Origin: Shinisaurus crocodilurus
Lineage: Eukaryota; Chordata; Lepidosauria; Squamata; Shinisauridae
NCBI GenBank assembly: GCA_021292165.1
Contig: CM037877.1
Span: 8,919,980-8,983,979, forward strand
Direction of reading: 5' to 3'
DNA: 64,000 bases
Shown here: positions 30,262-40,375 of the stretch, one piece after another
Numbering within the stretch: the first letter of the stretch is position 1
How the letters are laid out: every line of letters begins with the position of its first letter
Position numbers and translations under genes: made by a program
The notes under the pieces: generated by a model
Databases searched by the model: none
Seen by the model: only the letters and a program-made list of their open reading frames with translations
What the model was told of the DNA's origin: nothing

Positions 30262-30900
30262 AGAGGTGTTTAACCTCTTTCAACCTGAGGACTGAATTCA
30301 ATTTTTAAGATTCTCTTGCCGGGGGGAGGGGCATTCCAGTGGCAGGTCAGTGCCAAAGTGCCAAAAATACCAAATACATAGGCATAGTTTAGCTTAAGGG
30401 TGAAGTTCAGTTCAGACAAGTGGGAGCCTCCAAACTCAGTCAGAGGCTCACTCTCATCCAATGCAGGGCAGGAAGACCAGCGGACCTCATATAATGGCCA
30501 CCCCAGTCTCCTCCCCTCCCCCCCAAAATGTCCCCTTAACCCCCTCTATGAGGTCACTCTCCCGACCTCAGAGAGCAGCCGGTGCAGTTCTTTCTGCACC
30601 GACTGCAAGGGGGTGGTGAGGGGGGGGTTCAGAGCTCTGATTCCCAGCTTCGAGGTCGGAGTGCTGTTTCCAACCTCAGAGCTGGGTATCCGAACTATCC
30701 AATGGCCCATTAGGCAATGTCTATCAGGGCCATAGGATCGTTGCCCGAACCTCTTAATGCCAGTAAGTAAGCCTTAAGAAAGGCATTTCAACTTTTTAGA
30801 ATTGGGGGGAGGGACTTGCAAAGGCCAGGAAACCACCATATGATTGGCTTTTAAGGGGGGAAAGGAACAGGGTGTGACCTTCTGGGCAATCTTGGAGGGC
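30262..30900. mobile_element. Family F element, degraded and interrupted
   Basis: The left block 'accagaggtgtttaacctct' and the right blocks 'catttcaactttttagaatt', 'aaaggccaggaaaccaccat' and 'atgattggcttttaagg' resemble family F ends in mixed orientation. The middle (30467-30744) is a copy of element K. Boundaries are poorly defined. Confidence 0.45.
30467..30744. mobile_element. Dispersed element K, copy 2
   Basis: 'gttctttctgcaccgactgc', 'aagggggtggtgagggggg' and the ending 'gccataggatcgttgccc' match the element at 26270-26671. The left end is unclear. Confidence 0.6.
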
Positions 30901-30940
30901 TAGACCACAATCCCAGGTAGGCCATATTTGGCCCGCAGAC

Positions 30941-31210
30941 CGTTCTGGGTGTTTTTTTTTTTGCATTCTGGAATGGTGAGCCGGTCTGAGCTAAAGGAGA
31001 ACGTTTGCAAACAGACTCGCGTGAGCCAAACAAGGCGAGCTCGCACTTGCTGAACGGTTCACCAAAAATTCTCACACAACCTTATGATGTAACCGTTCTG
31101 TGTTTTTGCATTCGCAAACGGTGCGCCGAACAGAGCTAAAAGGAGAACGATCGCAAACAGACTCAGCGTGAGCCGAACAAGGCGAGTTCGCTACTGTTCG
31201 CACTTGCAGC
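30941..31210 (+). repeat. Tandem duplication, period about 153 bp
   Basis: The series 'gttctgggtg', 'tgcattctgg', 'gagctaaaggagaacg', 'gcaaacagactc', 'gtgagcc' and 'aacaaggcgag' at 30941-31045 recurs at 31094-31210 with substitutions and small indels. The unit contains several CpG sites and no frame. Confidence 0.8.
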
Positions 31211-31403
31211 ACATCTCCAGGGTCTTAGACAAACGTCTTCCACTGCCCCTGCTACCTGAAATGCATGCATTTATTTGTTTGTAACATTGGTACACTGCCC
31301 TATCTGCTACAAAGCCACCAGGGTAGTTTTCGCTGCAGATGCTGGGAAATGAAAGTTGGACTTTATGCTCTGCCACTCAGCCATGCTCTCCACCCCTCAC
31401 ATC

Positions 31404-31575
31404 CAGTGGGAGCTGGTGGCTCCAATGTCAGCAGGGATTTTACTCTGGACTTTTAAGGAGCTATCCATGGAACCAACACTAATTTGGGGATAGGGTTCAT
31501 CACCATGGATTGGTCTCCAAAAGTTCAGACAAAAATCCAGAGGGGATACACCACCCCACTGGCACTGGAATCCAT
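31404..31575. mobile_element. Foldback MITE, family B (truncated)
   Basis: Cagtgggagctggtggctcc at the left, then 'ggagctatccatgg', 'gggttcatcaccatgg' and inverted 'accccactggcactgg' at the right. The arms are less symmetric than at 57950 and no TSD is visible. Confidence 0.75.
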
Positions 31576-31589
31576 GGCCACACATACCT

Positions 31590-32110
31590 CCTGAAACAAA
31601 GTAATTATAAGAGTTCTGCCATCAGATTGTTTTCTGTTTGCCCGACAGAAGCTTTGGTTCAATTTCTGCACTACGTTGGCCAATATTTTTCTACAAGAGA
31701 TGCTCTGAGAGTTCTGCCCAGCCAGAAATATATGATTGAATTCCATAACAAAACACAGATCCATGATGTTGACATCTGCATGGAAATGGCCCTGCGGTCA
31801 CATTCCACACACAGATACACACACAGCCATTGTGACATGGATGCGGGACACAGCCATGCAAAAGTCTTTAATTGCAGTTTCACTAGCTTGAGGGGGTTCA
31901 AATCTGGTGCACCGTAGAAACTTCTGTGCGGTGCTTTGTTGACAGATGGAGAGTCAAGGGGGCCCAAATTGTAACAGCAGAGATGGAAGCACCCCAAACA
32001 GATCCATTCCGGCAGAGCATTTTTAGACTTCAAAGACATCCAAACAGTATTATTTGAACCTGTCAGTGTCATTCACATGCAGGAGGTGGATTAATTTCTT
32101 GTAATGTTTA
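31590..32110. other. Unique block, possible conserved non-coding element
   Basis: No repeat family recognised. Includes 'aaagtctttaattgcagttt' and other AT-rich core words. Open frames on both strands overlap each other and have no domains. It is a candidate only. Confidence 0.3.
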
Positions 32111-32159
32111 GTATGCTAAGGTAAATGTCTTTGTAAAAATAAAACAAAACTCCAGATCT

Positions 32160-32549
32160 AACGTTAGCAAGGATGGAAGAACAGGCAATTTTTGAGCTTG
32201 CCAAAACTCTCCAAAATTTCCAGTTGTTTTGCCTTGCTCATTTCCATTTTTGGTTTTGATCTACTTTTTGGCTCATTCACACAGGAAAAATATGCATTTT
32301 GAATGGGAAAAAGCACATTTCTCTGTGTATTTTTTAAAAGTGTGACTTGTTCCCATTGACTAAAGTATCAAACTATGCATTTTTAGATGTACATTTAAAA
32401 AAATGAATGTTTCAAATATGATCACAATTTTTGTGAATTTGCAAACATTTCTTGGAACACATTCTATTGTTCATGCCCAGATTTGGGGTTGCAAACATGA
32501 CATTATTGGATGATTTGTGAAAATAAATTAAATTCTCATACATCCCTAA
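32160..32549. mobile_element. AT-rich element of the TAGGGATGT-terminus group
   Basis: The interior has 'gagcttgccaaaactctcca', 'aatatgcattttgaatggga' and 'aactatgcatttttagatgt', and the right terminus is 'aattctcatacatcccta'. This matches the order of blocks in 34879-35309. Confidence 0.65.
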
Positions 32550-32681
32550 AATTTTATTCAGTGCATCTGATCTCATGCTGGGCTGAGATTCTCAGCCAAG
32601 CTGTTTGTTTCTGCCATTCATGGGGGTGTTGTGAAATGAAAAAAAGCCCTCGAAAATGGGTGTGGGTGGGAGCAATTTCCA

Positions 32682-32739
32682 CATAATATTTGAACTGGGA
32701 GGTCTGTTCGCATAATATTTGAACTGGGAGGTCTGTTCG
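32682..32739 (+). repeat. Perfect 29-bp tandem duplication
   Basis: The unit starting cataatatttgaactggg is present twice with no change (32682-32710 and 32711-32739), which implies a recent duplication. Confidence 0.95.
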
Positions 32740-33306
32740 CATTTACCTTGCTTAACTTTACAAGGATGGTGAGGTCTTTAACTTTCTTAACCAAAAACAC
32801 ACACACACCAAAAAAAACAATGAGAACATTTGCAGCCATGCAAGGTGAGGTGACATTTTTTTGAGGATGGGACATTCCTAAAGCACCAGAGAAAGTGCTT
32901 TTGAAAGTGCGGATTGGAGCTGAGCAAGGGAGATCCTTGCTCAGGTGGGCAGGGGGATGCTGATTGCCCACCCAAAACAGAGTGCTTTGAAAGTTCCGAT
33001 CTGGCTGTAGCTGCACTTTCAAAAAAGTTGTTCCCAGTGGTGCGGAGAAGCGTTGGGACTCTCCGCACCTGAGCAGGGGTGCCTTTCGAAATTGCCTATC
33101 TGGCTGGTTGCCAGCTGGCCTGACCCACATTTTCAGAGTGCGCCCACTGCACCCTTCAATGCATTTCTGCTTTCGAGAGTGGCTTTAAGAGTGGTCCAGG
33201 GTCTCTGCAAGCACGCTTCCCGGAATGCCTATTGGAGAATGTCACGACATAACATCCTCCCATGTGTATTCCAAGAAGTGTACCTACTGGGAAAATACTA
33301 GAGGGT

Positions 33307-33321
33307 TAAAAAAAAAAAAAA
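33307..33321 (+). repeat. Poly-A tract
   Basis: About fifteen A residues with no recognisable retroelement upstream. Confidence 0.7.
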
Positions 33322-33730
33322 AGTTACAAGGAAGAACCACCCTCAGCCACCTTGTAATGGTAATGACTAAAGTAAGTGTCAGCCCCCACATCTGTCGAAA
33401 ATGTCTCATTCCTTCTCCCAAAGTTGCAGGGAAATGGAGAAGGGGCAAAGAGTTCCACAACATTGGTGGGCGAGGTTCAGCACAGCTATCTGAACATATG
33501 ATATTGCCTTCGGTAGAAGGCAATCGGTCCATTTATTTGTGTATTATTGCAGAGAGTGTTATATCACCCTTCAATTTAAAAAATAAATAAATCTCAGGGT
33601 GGTTCACATAAATGGAAGACACAGAAATAATTGAAATATAGAGACAAACATTTTGCCTGTGTCCATAAAATGAAGCCGATGATGAGAGTCAGGGTTTCAA
33701 ACGAGCAACAGAGTTTACGAACCTTTAAAC

Positions 33731-34092
33731 CAGGGGTGGGGAACTGCAGCCCTGGGGGCCAAACCTTTCCCTCCCAGGGGCCAAATCCAGCCCTCTGTGG
33801 TTCTGTAGACGGCCAGTGCCTGCTTTTCCCCAACTGCTGATCACTTTTTTGGTTCCCTGGCTTTTGTGCAGGCTTTTCCCCCATGCTAAAGTGTTGAAAT
33901 GCCTCTCCTGAGGCTTAATTACTGGCAGAAAATGCTTTCAGCTACGATATTCTAGATTTGATTAGATTTTTTTGTATTTCAGCCCCATCCCTTTGCCTTC
34001 AGCCCCACTCACCACTGGGACACAGCCTCTGAGAGCTTCTCAGAAATCGAATTTGGCCCTCAGGTTGAAAGAGGCTCCCCAGCCCTATTCTA
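33731..34092. mobile_element. Family F element, uninterrupted copy
   Basis: Starts caggggtggggaactgcagc and ends with the complementary-style 'gaggctccccagccct'. Internal blocks in order: 'tggttccctggcttttgtgc', 'gttgaaatgcctctcctgag', 'cagctacgatattctag', 'cagaaatcgaatttggccct'. It is the reference for reading the split copies at 17967 and 22380. The TSD here is not clear. Confidence 0.8.
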
Positions 34093-34099
34093 AGGGGAT

Positions 34100-34870
34100 C
34101 CGCAACAGCTAAAATGAAACTTTCTCCAGTATGGCTAACCTGGCAGACTGAGTTAGTCGACATGTTGTCCATCTTCCTTTTCCTTTTCTGCGCATGGTCC
34201 ACTGACTCACAGCCTACTGCTAGTCTTCCTCCAACCTGGGGTTCCTCACGGTCCTCACACTGAGACACATCTGCTTGCCTCACCTTCCTCTGGGCCTCCC
34301 AGCTGTCGGTGGCTGATTTGGGCAGCCCTTAAGTGGGGGTTCTGTCTCTTTTCCTTCTAGCCCCATGACCTTAAAGGAGCAGGATTGAGGAAGCCTCCCT
34401 TCACCCCTTAACCGCACCTTAAAACCTGCATGGGATCTACTTGCCACAACCTTCCTATGACAACTGTCCTTTAAATCAGCCCCAGATCTTGCTCACTGTG
34501 GCATAGGCACGGGTGGGCCCTGCTGGGACCCTGGCATCTACCCTAAGATGCCAGGTGCTGATGCCGGACATGCTGGCAGTTGCCTGCTCTGGGGGTCAGG
34601 GAAGTCCAGTGTGAGGACCGCTCTGGAGAGGTGAACCTATTAAAGTTGTAGTCAAGCAAAATATGAGCACTACCTGTGAGCTATAATGCCCACCTCTGGA
34701 AAAAGGATGCTGGATGAGATGGGCATATGATCATCTAGAGCTTTCTTTTGAATGAAACTAACAGGGAAGAGATCAGAGGAGAGGTGAGGAGATGAGGGGC
34801 ATGAGTGGAGACAGAAGCCCTACTCAGGCAATGCAGTCACAGGAGGAGACAGCAGGGCCATGCATGCTCA
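34100..34870. other. No gene recognised
   Basis: Mixed sequence. The stretch 34480-34630 is repetitive in tone ('gatgccaggtgctgatgccg') but unassigned. No coding domains. Confidence 0.35.
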
Positions 34871-34878
34871 TCCCTCCC

Positions 34879-35309
34879 CAGGGATGTGCAAATTAGCAAA
34901 ACTGAAGCTTGCCAAAGTTCTCCGATCAACGGAAGCTGTTCCTCCACTGTATCAGATTGCAAGGTCTGTTTTTCTTCTTTCCACATGGAGATCTATAATA
35001 CATACTGTATTTCCGTGCATACTTCTCCAAATGTATGCACCAATTGTGTGCATCTTTTAAATGTATGCATTCTTCTCCCATTGTTTAAAGCTTATTTATG
35101 TGCATTTTTCAAATGTACACACATTTCTCATGCATATTTTTCAAATGTATGCATGCTGTCAAACACTTTTTGGGTGGGTCCATGAATCACACTGCAAACC
35201 CAGAAATGTGTGGACTTCGACCACAGATTGCATGTGAGTCCATGCTCAGTCCAGAAGGTGTGAACTGGGTGAATCCTGATAAAAAATGAACTGAAACAAC
35301 ATCCCTACA
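34879..35309. mobile_element. AT-rich element of the TAGGGATGT-terminus group, best copy
   Basis: Left 'cagggatgtgcaaattagca' and right 'ctgaaacaacatcccta' are the clearest inverted termini of the group. The interior has repeated 'gtgcatttttcaaatgtaca' type units about 24-30 bp apart (35098-35160). No ORF, and the adjacent 8-mers do not match as a TSD. Confidence 0.7.
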
Positions 35310-36007
35310 GTGAGGGACCCTGCCTCAGACTCACACCCTGTGATAGTCCTGCAGCTATGATCTCCATGCATTGGTGATGGTCTGAAGGGGGGCAGGCAGC
35401 CTGCAGAATGCATGCAGATTTCCCCATGTAGGTTTCCCCATGAGCTAGAGGGACAGCCTATGCTCATTCTACAATCTTCACCCCTTCAGACCTTCCTTCA
35501 AAATTGGGAAGTGGTTTGCATGGAGTAAAGTGGTGAGGATGAGCATATATGGATGACTCCAGAATCACCTGGGGAAAGTACACATGATGCACCATTTGCA
35601 TTTCAAAGCGCCTTCTGATTTTTCAGTTTTGTTTTGTTTTTGTTTTTAATTGGGCGACCAACCAGGGGTGCATATTTGGGCTCCCTGAGGTTTCTGAGTT
35701 CCTGGGACTAAGTATGATGTTGCAAGAAACAGAAGGTAATGCATTATTTGTCAGAGGCAGAAGCCCAGGCTCCTAGCGTTAATATCAGGCCCGGACAATG
35801 CAGATCCATCGATTTGTTAGCCAATCAGGAGTGGATGTTGCTGCAATCTCTTATTCCATTCAGTGATTGAATAAGTCTTTCATTTCTGAGTACACCACAG
35901 TCCAATATAACTCACTAGAGACCAGATCCGAAAAGCAGATCTTGAGGTTTCCAGGTCAAGTCTTAGAGCACCTGATAGTAGTAGCTACACCACTGACCTA
36001 TTGCACA

Positions 36008-36172
36008 CAGGACCGGTGCAAGGCAGTTTGGTGCCCTAGGCAAGATCAGATATTTAGCACACACCCCTTCCCACTTGAGAGCACTGTATTTTTTTCAAGG
36101 CGTTTCTGGCGCCCTCTTTAGCCCTGCGCCCTAGGCAGCTGCCTAGTTGGCCTAATGGTAGCACCGGCCCTG
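36008..36172. mobile_element. hAT-like MITE, family G
   Basis: A 165-bp element with inverted termini caggaccggtgc and gcaccggccctg, flanked by a perfect 8-bp TSD, attgcaca (36000-36007 and 36173-36180). The interior 'tggtgccctaggcaagatca' and 'cgccctaggcagctgcctag' is partly palindromic. No coding capacity. Confidence 0.95.
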
Positions 36173-36180
36173 ATTGCACA

Positions 36181-36924
36181 TTATTTTATTGGTGCTATGG
36201 GGAACTATGCTGATCTAATAACATAATAATGGGCCCTGAGGCATCCAAATAATGATTTAAAAAAAATATTAACAGATCTTTCATGAATGCATGCAAATTC
36301 CATTTGATGCAATAATGCACTTTGCTCTTAACAACTGTTTCAGGAGACTACTCCTGATTGCATCCGCTCTAGAACTTCAATTCCTCCTTTTACTTTTCAA
36401 TCTAAATGTGTTAATGGCCAGTTTGTAGTCACCCAGATCTGTTTCTTTGACCTAAACAGCTCTCATCCCTCTACTGTAATCCTCTCTGATGTTGTAGACT
36501 CAATAGCATTCTCTCTCAAACGTATGCTCACTGCTGAAATCCTTGCTGAGCTTTGTCTAAACCACATTCTGACAGTCCCATCTTTTGTTGAGCTTCTTTC
36601 GGAAATGAAGGCACCTCCAAGGAGGAAGAAAGTGCCTTATTAAAAGCTGTCCATCAATGCTAGCCATTACTTTAGCATGAAAGGTTGAGAGGAATGTCAC
36701 AATCTTTTGCTGAAATGGCAGAAAGACGACTGAAAGGCAGGCCTGAGAAATACTCAAGGTCAGAAATCTGTGAAATAACTAATACTTTCAGTGCTATGGA
36801 AAAGAGGACATTGTATTTGAAGATCTCCAATTATTGGAGATACTGGATCAAATTCTGCCTCCTGTGGTAGTTTAATTATCAACTTCAATAAAGCCCTCTT
36901 ACATGACTTTTTACTCACCATACC

Positions 36925-36925
<1 letters not shown>
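36181..36925. other. Unique AT-rich block, no gene recognised
   Basis: No repeat family seen. Contains 'catgcaaattccatttgatg' and several TAAT/ATTA words. Short open frames only. A regulatory role is possible but unsupported. Confidence 0.3.
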
Positions 36926-36929
<4 letters not shown>

Positions 36930-36974
<45 letters not shown>

Positions 36975-36975
36975 T
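36930..36975 (+). repeat. (CT)n(AT)n compound microsatellite
   Basis: About fourteen CT units pass into AT units. Confidence 0.9.
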
Positions 36976-37324
36976 ATGGAGGAGAGAGAGAATTAAATTC
37001 ATATCACCCATGGGCAAGACAACTCACCCATCGGCTTTTCTGTCTCATCTACTTATATAGTACATGCGCCAAGTGACAGTGACTTTTTTGCATAGTCTTC
37101 CATGATAGGTCCCTGACCCTGTTGGGATCCCATGAGGATGAGTGTTTTCATAACAAACGGAGTTACACTTGCAAACAGTCATTTTCAATGTTCCCATTAT
37201 AAAGCTTCATGATCCTGGAGCCCTACATACGTTTAGGAGATCATCTCATTCTCTGCATCATGTCTTTAAGAACACCTGGGGCTTTCACAGTCAAGCTGGT
37301 GGAATCCAAGTTTGAAAATAGTAG

Positions 37325-37330
37325 TCGTCG

Positions 37331-37371
<41 letters not shown>
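37325..37371 (+). repeat. (ATC)n microsatellite
   Basis: About fourteen CAT/ATC units. It produces a polyhistidine frame in a short ORF that has no other support. Confidence 0.95.
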
Positions 37372-37373
<2 letters not shown>

Positions 37374-37837
37374 ACAACACTTATGGATTACTCTTTCATG
37401 AATAATATTTAAAAAGCAAGGGGTTATAGATAATTCAATCCAATTCTGATGGGAAGTCCAAATCTGATGGATTTTAATTTAATCCAATTCTGATGGGAAA
37501 TCCAAATCTCATCAAAAAGAGACCTGATGGATCAGTTCAGAAGTCCATCTTGTCCAGCCTTTTCCTTCCCATATGTCCAGCAAGAAAGCAATAACCTTTT
37601 ATTGTTGTGTTAGAGAGCATGGGATCTTTAAGGGAAGTACAAGTTCTAAGATGGAGAGTTTGCCGTTGTCGTACTGGGGAAAGGGAGGTTGATGGAAATT
37701 GTGAGGAACCCCAGATTCTTCCCCTGCAAAACCAGGCTCAACTCTTCCTCTGGTGCCTCCCTTTCCCTGGCCTCTCTGAGTTCTGGCTTGGTGATGCAGA
37801 ACATGCCCTTCGCAGGGTTGAGGATTAGTTGACTCAG

Positions 37838-38252
37838 AGGGCCGGTTCACACGACCCAGGCTGCCGGCGGGGGAGGAACCACAGGGCCGTCCGTGGGGTC
37901 CGGAGGGGCGCCGCACACGACCGGTGCCCCTGCGCGCGTGGGCAGACCCCGTAGTCCCCGCACCGCAGTGCGGGCCTCCCGGCGCTAGGGGGTGGGGCCC
38001 CGGGATGCCCAGAGGGGCCGTTTGCCCCCACAGGCTGGAGCGGCGGCGGCTCCGGCCACTCTGGGCTGCCGTCTCTGCTGTTCCGATGGCACGGTGACCA
38101 CATGCGGTAGGGGCTTACCCCTCTACTGACCATGGTCACTTTGCGTGCATCCCGCCCGCAGCTGTCCCGCGGGGGCACCCCCGGTCGGCGTGCACACGAC
38201 ACGGGAACCGCGGGGGACTTGCGGTTTCCGTGTCGTGCAAACAAGCCCAGAG
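37838..38252. mobile_element. GC- and CpG-rich element, family H, copy 1
   Basis: Starts 'gggccggttcacacgaccca' and ends 'cgtgtcgtgcaaacaagccc', imperfect inverted termini. Blocks 'gcgggcctcccggcgctagg', 'agaggggccgtttgccccca' and 'ggtaggggcttacccctcta' recur, inverted, in 53186-53625. No ORF with a domain. The GC content and CpG density stand out sharply from the flanks. Confidence 0.8.
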
Positions 38253-38639
38253 GCTAGGTACCATTTGGCTGGCCTTGCTGGTGGATGCTACAGCAGGTGT
38301 CCAGTCAGGACCATAGCTATGTTCTATGTCCTAATCCACAAAGCCAGTTGCTGGGCTTGCCTGGCCTATTTGGGTCGTCATCGTCCCCGATCAGGGTGAG
38401 AACCTGGAGATCTTATTCCCTCTTCCCCTCTCCTCTTCTGGCCAGCTACCTGTTTTCATCTTTTCTGGTTCTCTTCCTTCACTTGGGTCAGTCTTCCGCC
38501 TTATCCCCACTTTCTTCTGCTGGTCTCTCCTCCCTCTCAAACTCCTCTGATCTTCAGAAATGCTTCCCCTCTTCATCCTTCCTCAATTTCTTTGGCCACT
38601 CTGTGTCCTCCTCCTCTTTCCCATCTTCCTCATCACATT

Positions 38640-38876
38640 TATTTTATTTATTTATTATTATATTAATACCCCGCCTTTTTTCCTGCAAGGAACCCAAGGC
38701 GGCTTACATAATCCTCCTCCTCCTCTCTATTTTATCCTCACAACAACCCTGTGAGGTAGATTAGGCTGAGAGTCAGTGACTGGCCCAAAGTCACCCAGTG
38801 AGTTTCATGGCCAAGTGGGGATTTGAACCCGGATCTCCTGGATCCCAGTCCAACACTCTTACCACTACGCCACACT
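38640..38876 (-). mobile_element. MIR-type CORE-SINE
   Basis: Minus-strand copy with tail 'taccccgccttttttcctgc', CORE 'ggcccaaagtcacccagtga' and head 'cttaccactacgccacactg'. The B-box region gatttgaacccgg is the best preserved in the window (reverse of ccgggttcaaatc). The flank words 'catcacatt' and 'gacatt' hint at a TSD. Confidence 0.9.
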
Positions 38877-39116
38877 GACATTCCTCTGTCTTCCTCTGTC
38901 TTCATTCTGCCTTCTTCTGCTCCACTTCATAGTTCTTCTCTATTGTCCCCACCCCTCCACTAAGCCCAGGAATATTTAAAAACCCTGCTTTCTTTGGCCC
39001 ACCTTTCATTTGTCACCTGATATGGCCACAACTGTGGCTTATACTTGTCACTGGGGAAGCCAACAAGCATTCAGAGCTGACTGAACATATCAATCTCAGA
39101 CACTGCCACTCTTGTA

Positions 39117-39350
39117 GGGATGTATGAGAATTCTGTTGGGGGGTGGGTGAAAACTAAACAACAAACCCCCCCCCCCCAGTTTGGCCCTTGTGGATTTTGT
39201 TCCATTTTGAACTTGGTTTTATGTGTGTGTATCTTGAAATTTGTGCAAATGGGGTCATTTTTTTCCCATTTCTTTAAAATCCCTTGGACTTTTGCAAGTG
39301 CACAAGAGTGCAGATTCAGCTGTCCGATATGTGTAGTCTTGCTTCGTCAA
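39117..39350. mobile_element. TAGGGATGT-terminus group, left part
   Basis: Starts 'tagggatgtatgagaattct' and continues with a C-run and 'gtgcaaatggggtcattttt'. The right end is not found before the L2 fragment that follows. Confidence 0.5.
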
Positions 39351-39354
39351 TTTC

Positions 39355-40095
39355 TTTTCAGCTGTCAACAGAGATAGCCTGGTTTCAGTAATCTATGCCC
39401 TGGTAATCTCAAAGCTTGACTACTGTAATGCACTCTATGTGGGGCTATCCTTGAAGACTGTTCGGAAGCTGCAGCTTGTGCAAAATGCGGCAGCCAGATT
39501 AATAACTGGGACCACGAGGTCTGAACATATAACACCTGTTCTAACCCACTTGCATTGGTTGCCTATATGCTACCATGCCTGATTCAAGGTGCTGGTTTTA
39601 ACCTATAAAGCCCTACACGGCTTGGGACCGCAATACCTGATGAAATGCCTCTCCCAACCACAATCTACTTGGACACCACGCTCAATGTCTGGGGCCTTCC
39701 TCCAAGTCTGCCGCCCCCAAGGGAGGCTTGGAAGGTGACAACAAGGGGGAGGGCCTTTTCTGTGGTAGCCCCCCAACTGTGGAACAGGCTCCCCACTGAG
39801 GCCCACCTGGTGCCAACACTGCTATCCTTTCGGTGTCAGGTTAAGACTGCCCTCTATGCTGAGGCATTTAACAACTCCAAAAAGTACATGAGGTGGTGGT
39901 TATGTCACCTTTTTAACCAGCCTAATTTTTTTCATATTGTATTAGCTATTTAAGTAATTTTAAAATTGTTTTTAAAATGTCTAGTGAAATCCCCCCCATG
40001 TTTTTATTGTTTGTATATATCTTGTATTTTATTGTGTTTTATAATTGTTCTAAACCACCCAGAGAGCTTCGGCCATTGGGCGGTATAGAAATGAA

Positions 40096-40140
<45 letters not shown>
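39355..40140 (+). mobile_element. L2 LINE 3' end, longest copy
   Basis: Translation in the + strand gives, with stops and one frame change, the L2 ORF end: LDYCNALYVGL, KLQLVQNAAARLITGT, EHITPVLTHLHWLP, then FKVLVLTYKALHGLGPQYL. It continues as a diverged 'FSVVAPQLWNRLPTE' and 'FRCQVKTALY'. The 3' UTR ends 'gccattgggcggtatagaaa' with a long (ATA)n(ACA)n tail. Non-functional, 5'-truncated. Confidence 0.92.
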
Positions 40141-40151
<11 letters not shown>

Positions 40152-40161
40152 CAACAACAAC
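40098..40161 (+). repeat. (AAT)n(AAC)n tail microsatellite
   Basis: About sixteen AAT units, then AAC units, grown from the 3' tail of the L2 copy. Confidence 0.95.
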
Positions 40162-40165
40162 AAAA

Positions 40166-40330
40166 TATCTCTTGCTCACGCTGGCTCAGCTTGTCTGAGC
40201 GTGGAAAGCTAAGCAGGGTCAGGCCTGGTGATTACTTGGATGGGAGACCCCTCCTCTAGTTTCCTGCATTGAGCAGGGGGTTGCACTCGATAGCCTTGTA
40301 GGCTCCTTCCAACTCTATGATCTATGAAAT
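40166..40330 (+). mobile_element. 5S rRNA-derived SINE with CR1-like tail, copy 1
   Basis: The head 'ggaaagctaagcagggtcag', 'gcctggtgattacttggatg' and 'ggagacc' corresponds to the 3' two-thirds of vertebrate 5S rRNA. It retains the internal promoter elements box A (agctaagcagggtc), the intermediate element and box C (cttggatgggagacc). The tail 'gcattgagcagggggttgca', 'ctcgatagccttgtaggctc' and 'cttccaactctatgatctat' is a CR1-like 3' end. A second copy lies at 46024-46190. An (AAC)n run follows. Confidence 0.9.
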
Positions 40331-40334
40331 CTAT

Positions 40335-40335
40335 G

Positions 40336-40374
<39 letters not shown>

Positions 40375-40375
40375 G
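40335..40375 (+). repeat. (AAC)n microsatellite
   Basis: About thirteen AAC units directly after the 5S-derived SINE. Confidence 0.95.

Noticed and set aside
37838..38252. CpG-island promoter of a gene
   Set aside because: An inverted second copy with matching ends lies at 53186-53625, so it is a dispersed element; no exon follows.
40166..40240. 5S rRNA gene
   Set aside because: The 5' third is missing and it is fused to a CR1-like tail; a second identical arrangement at 46024 shows it is a SINE.
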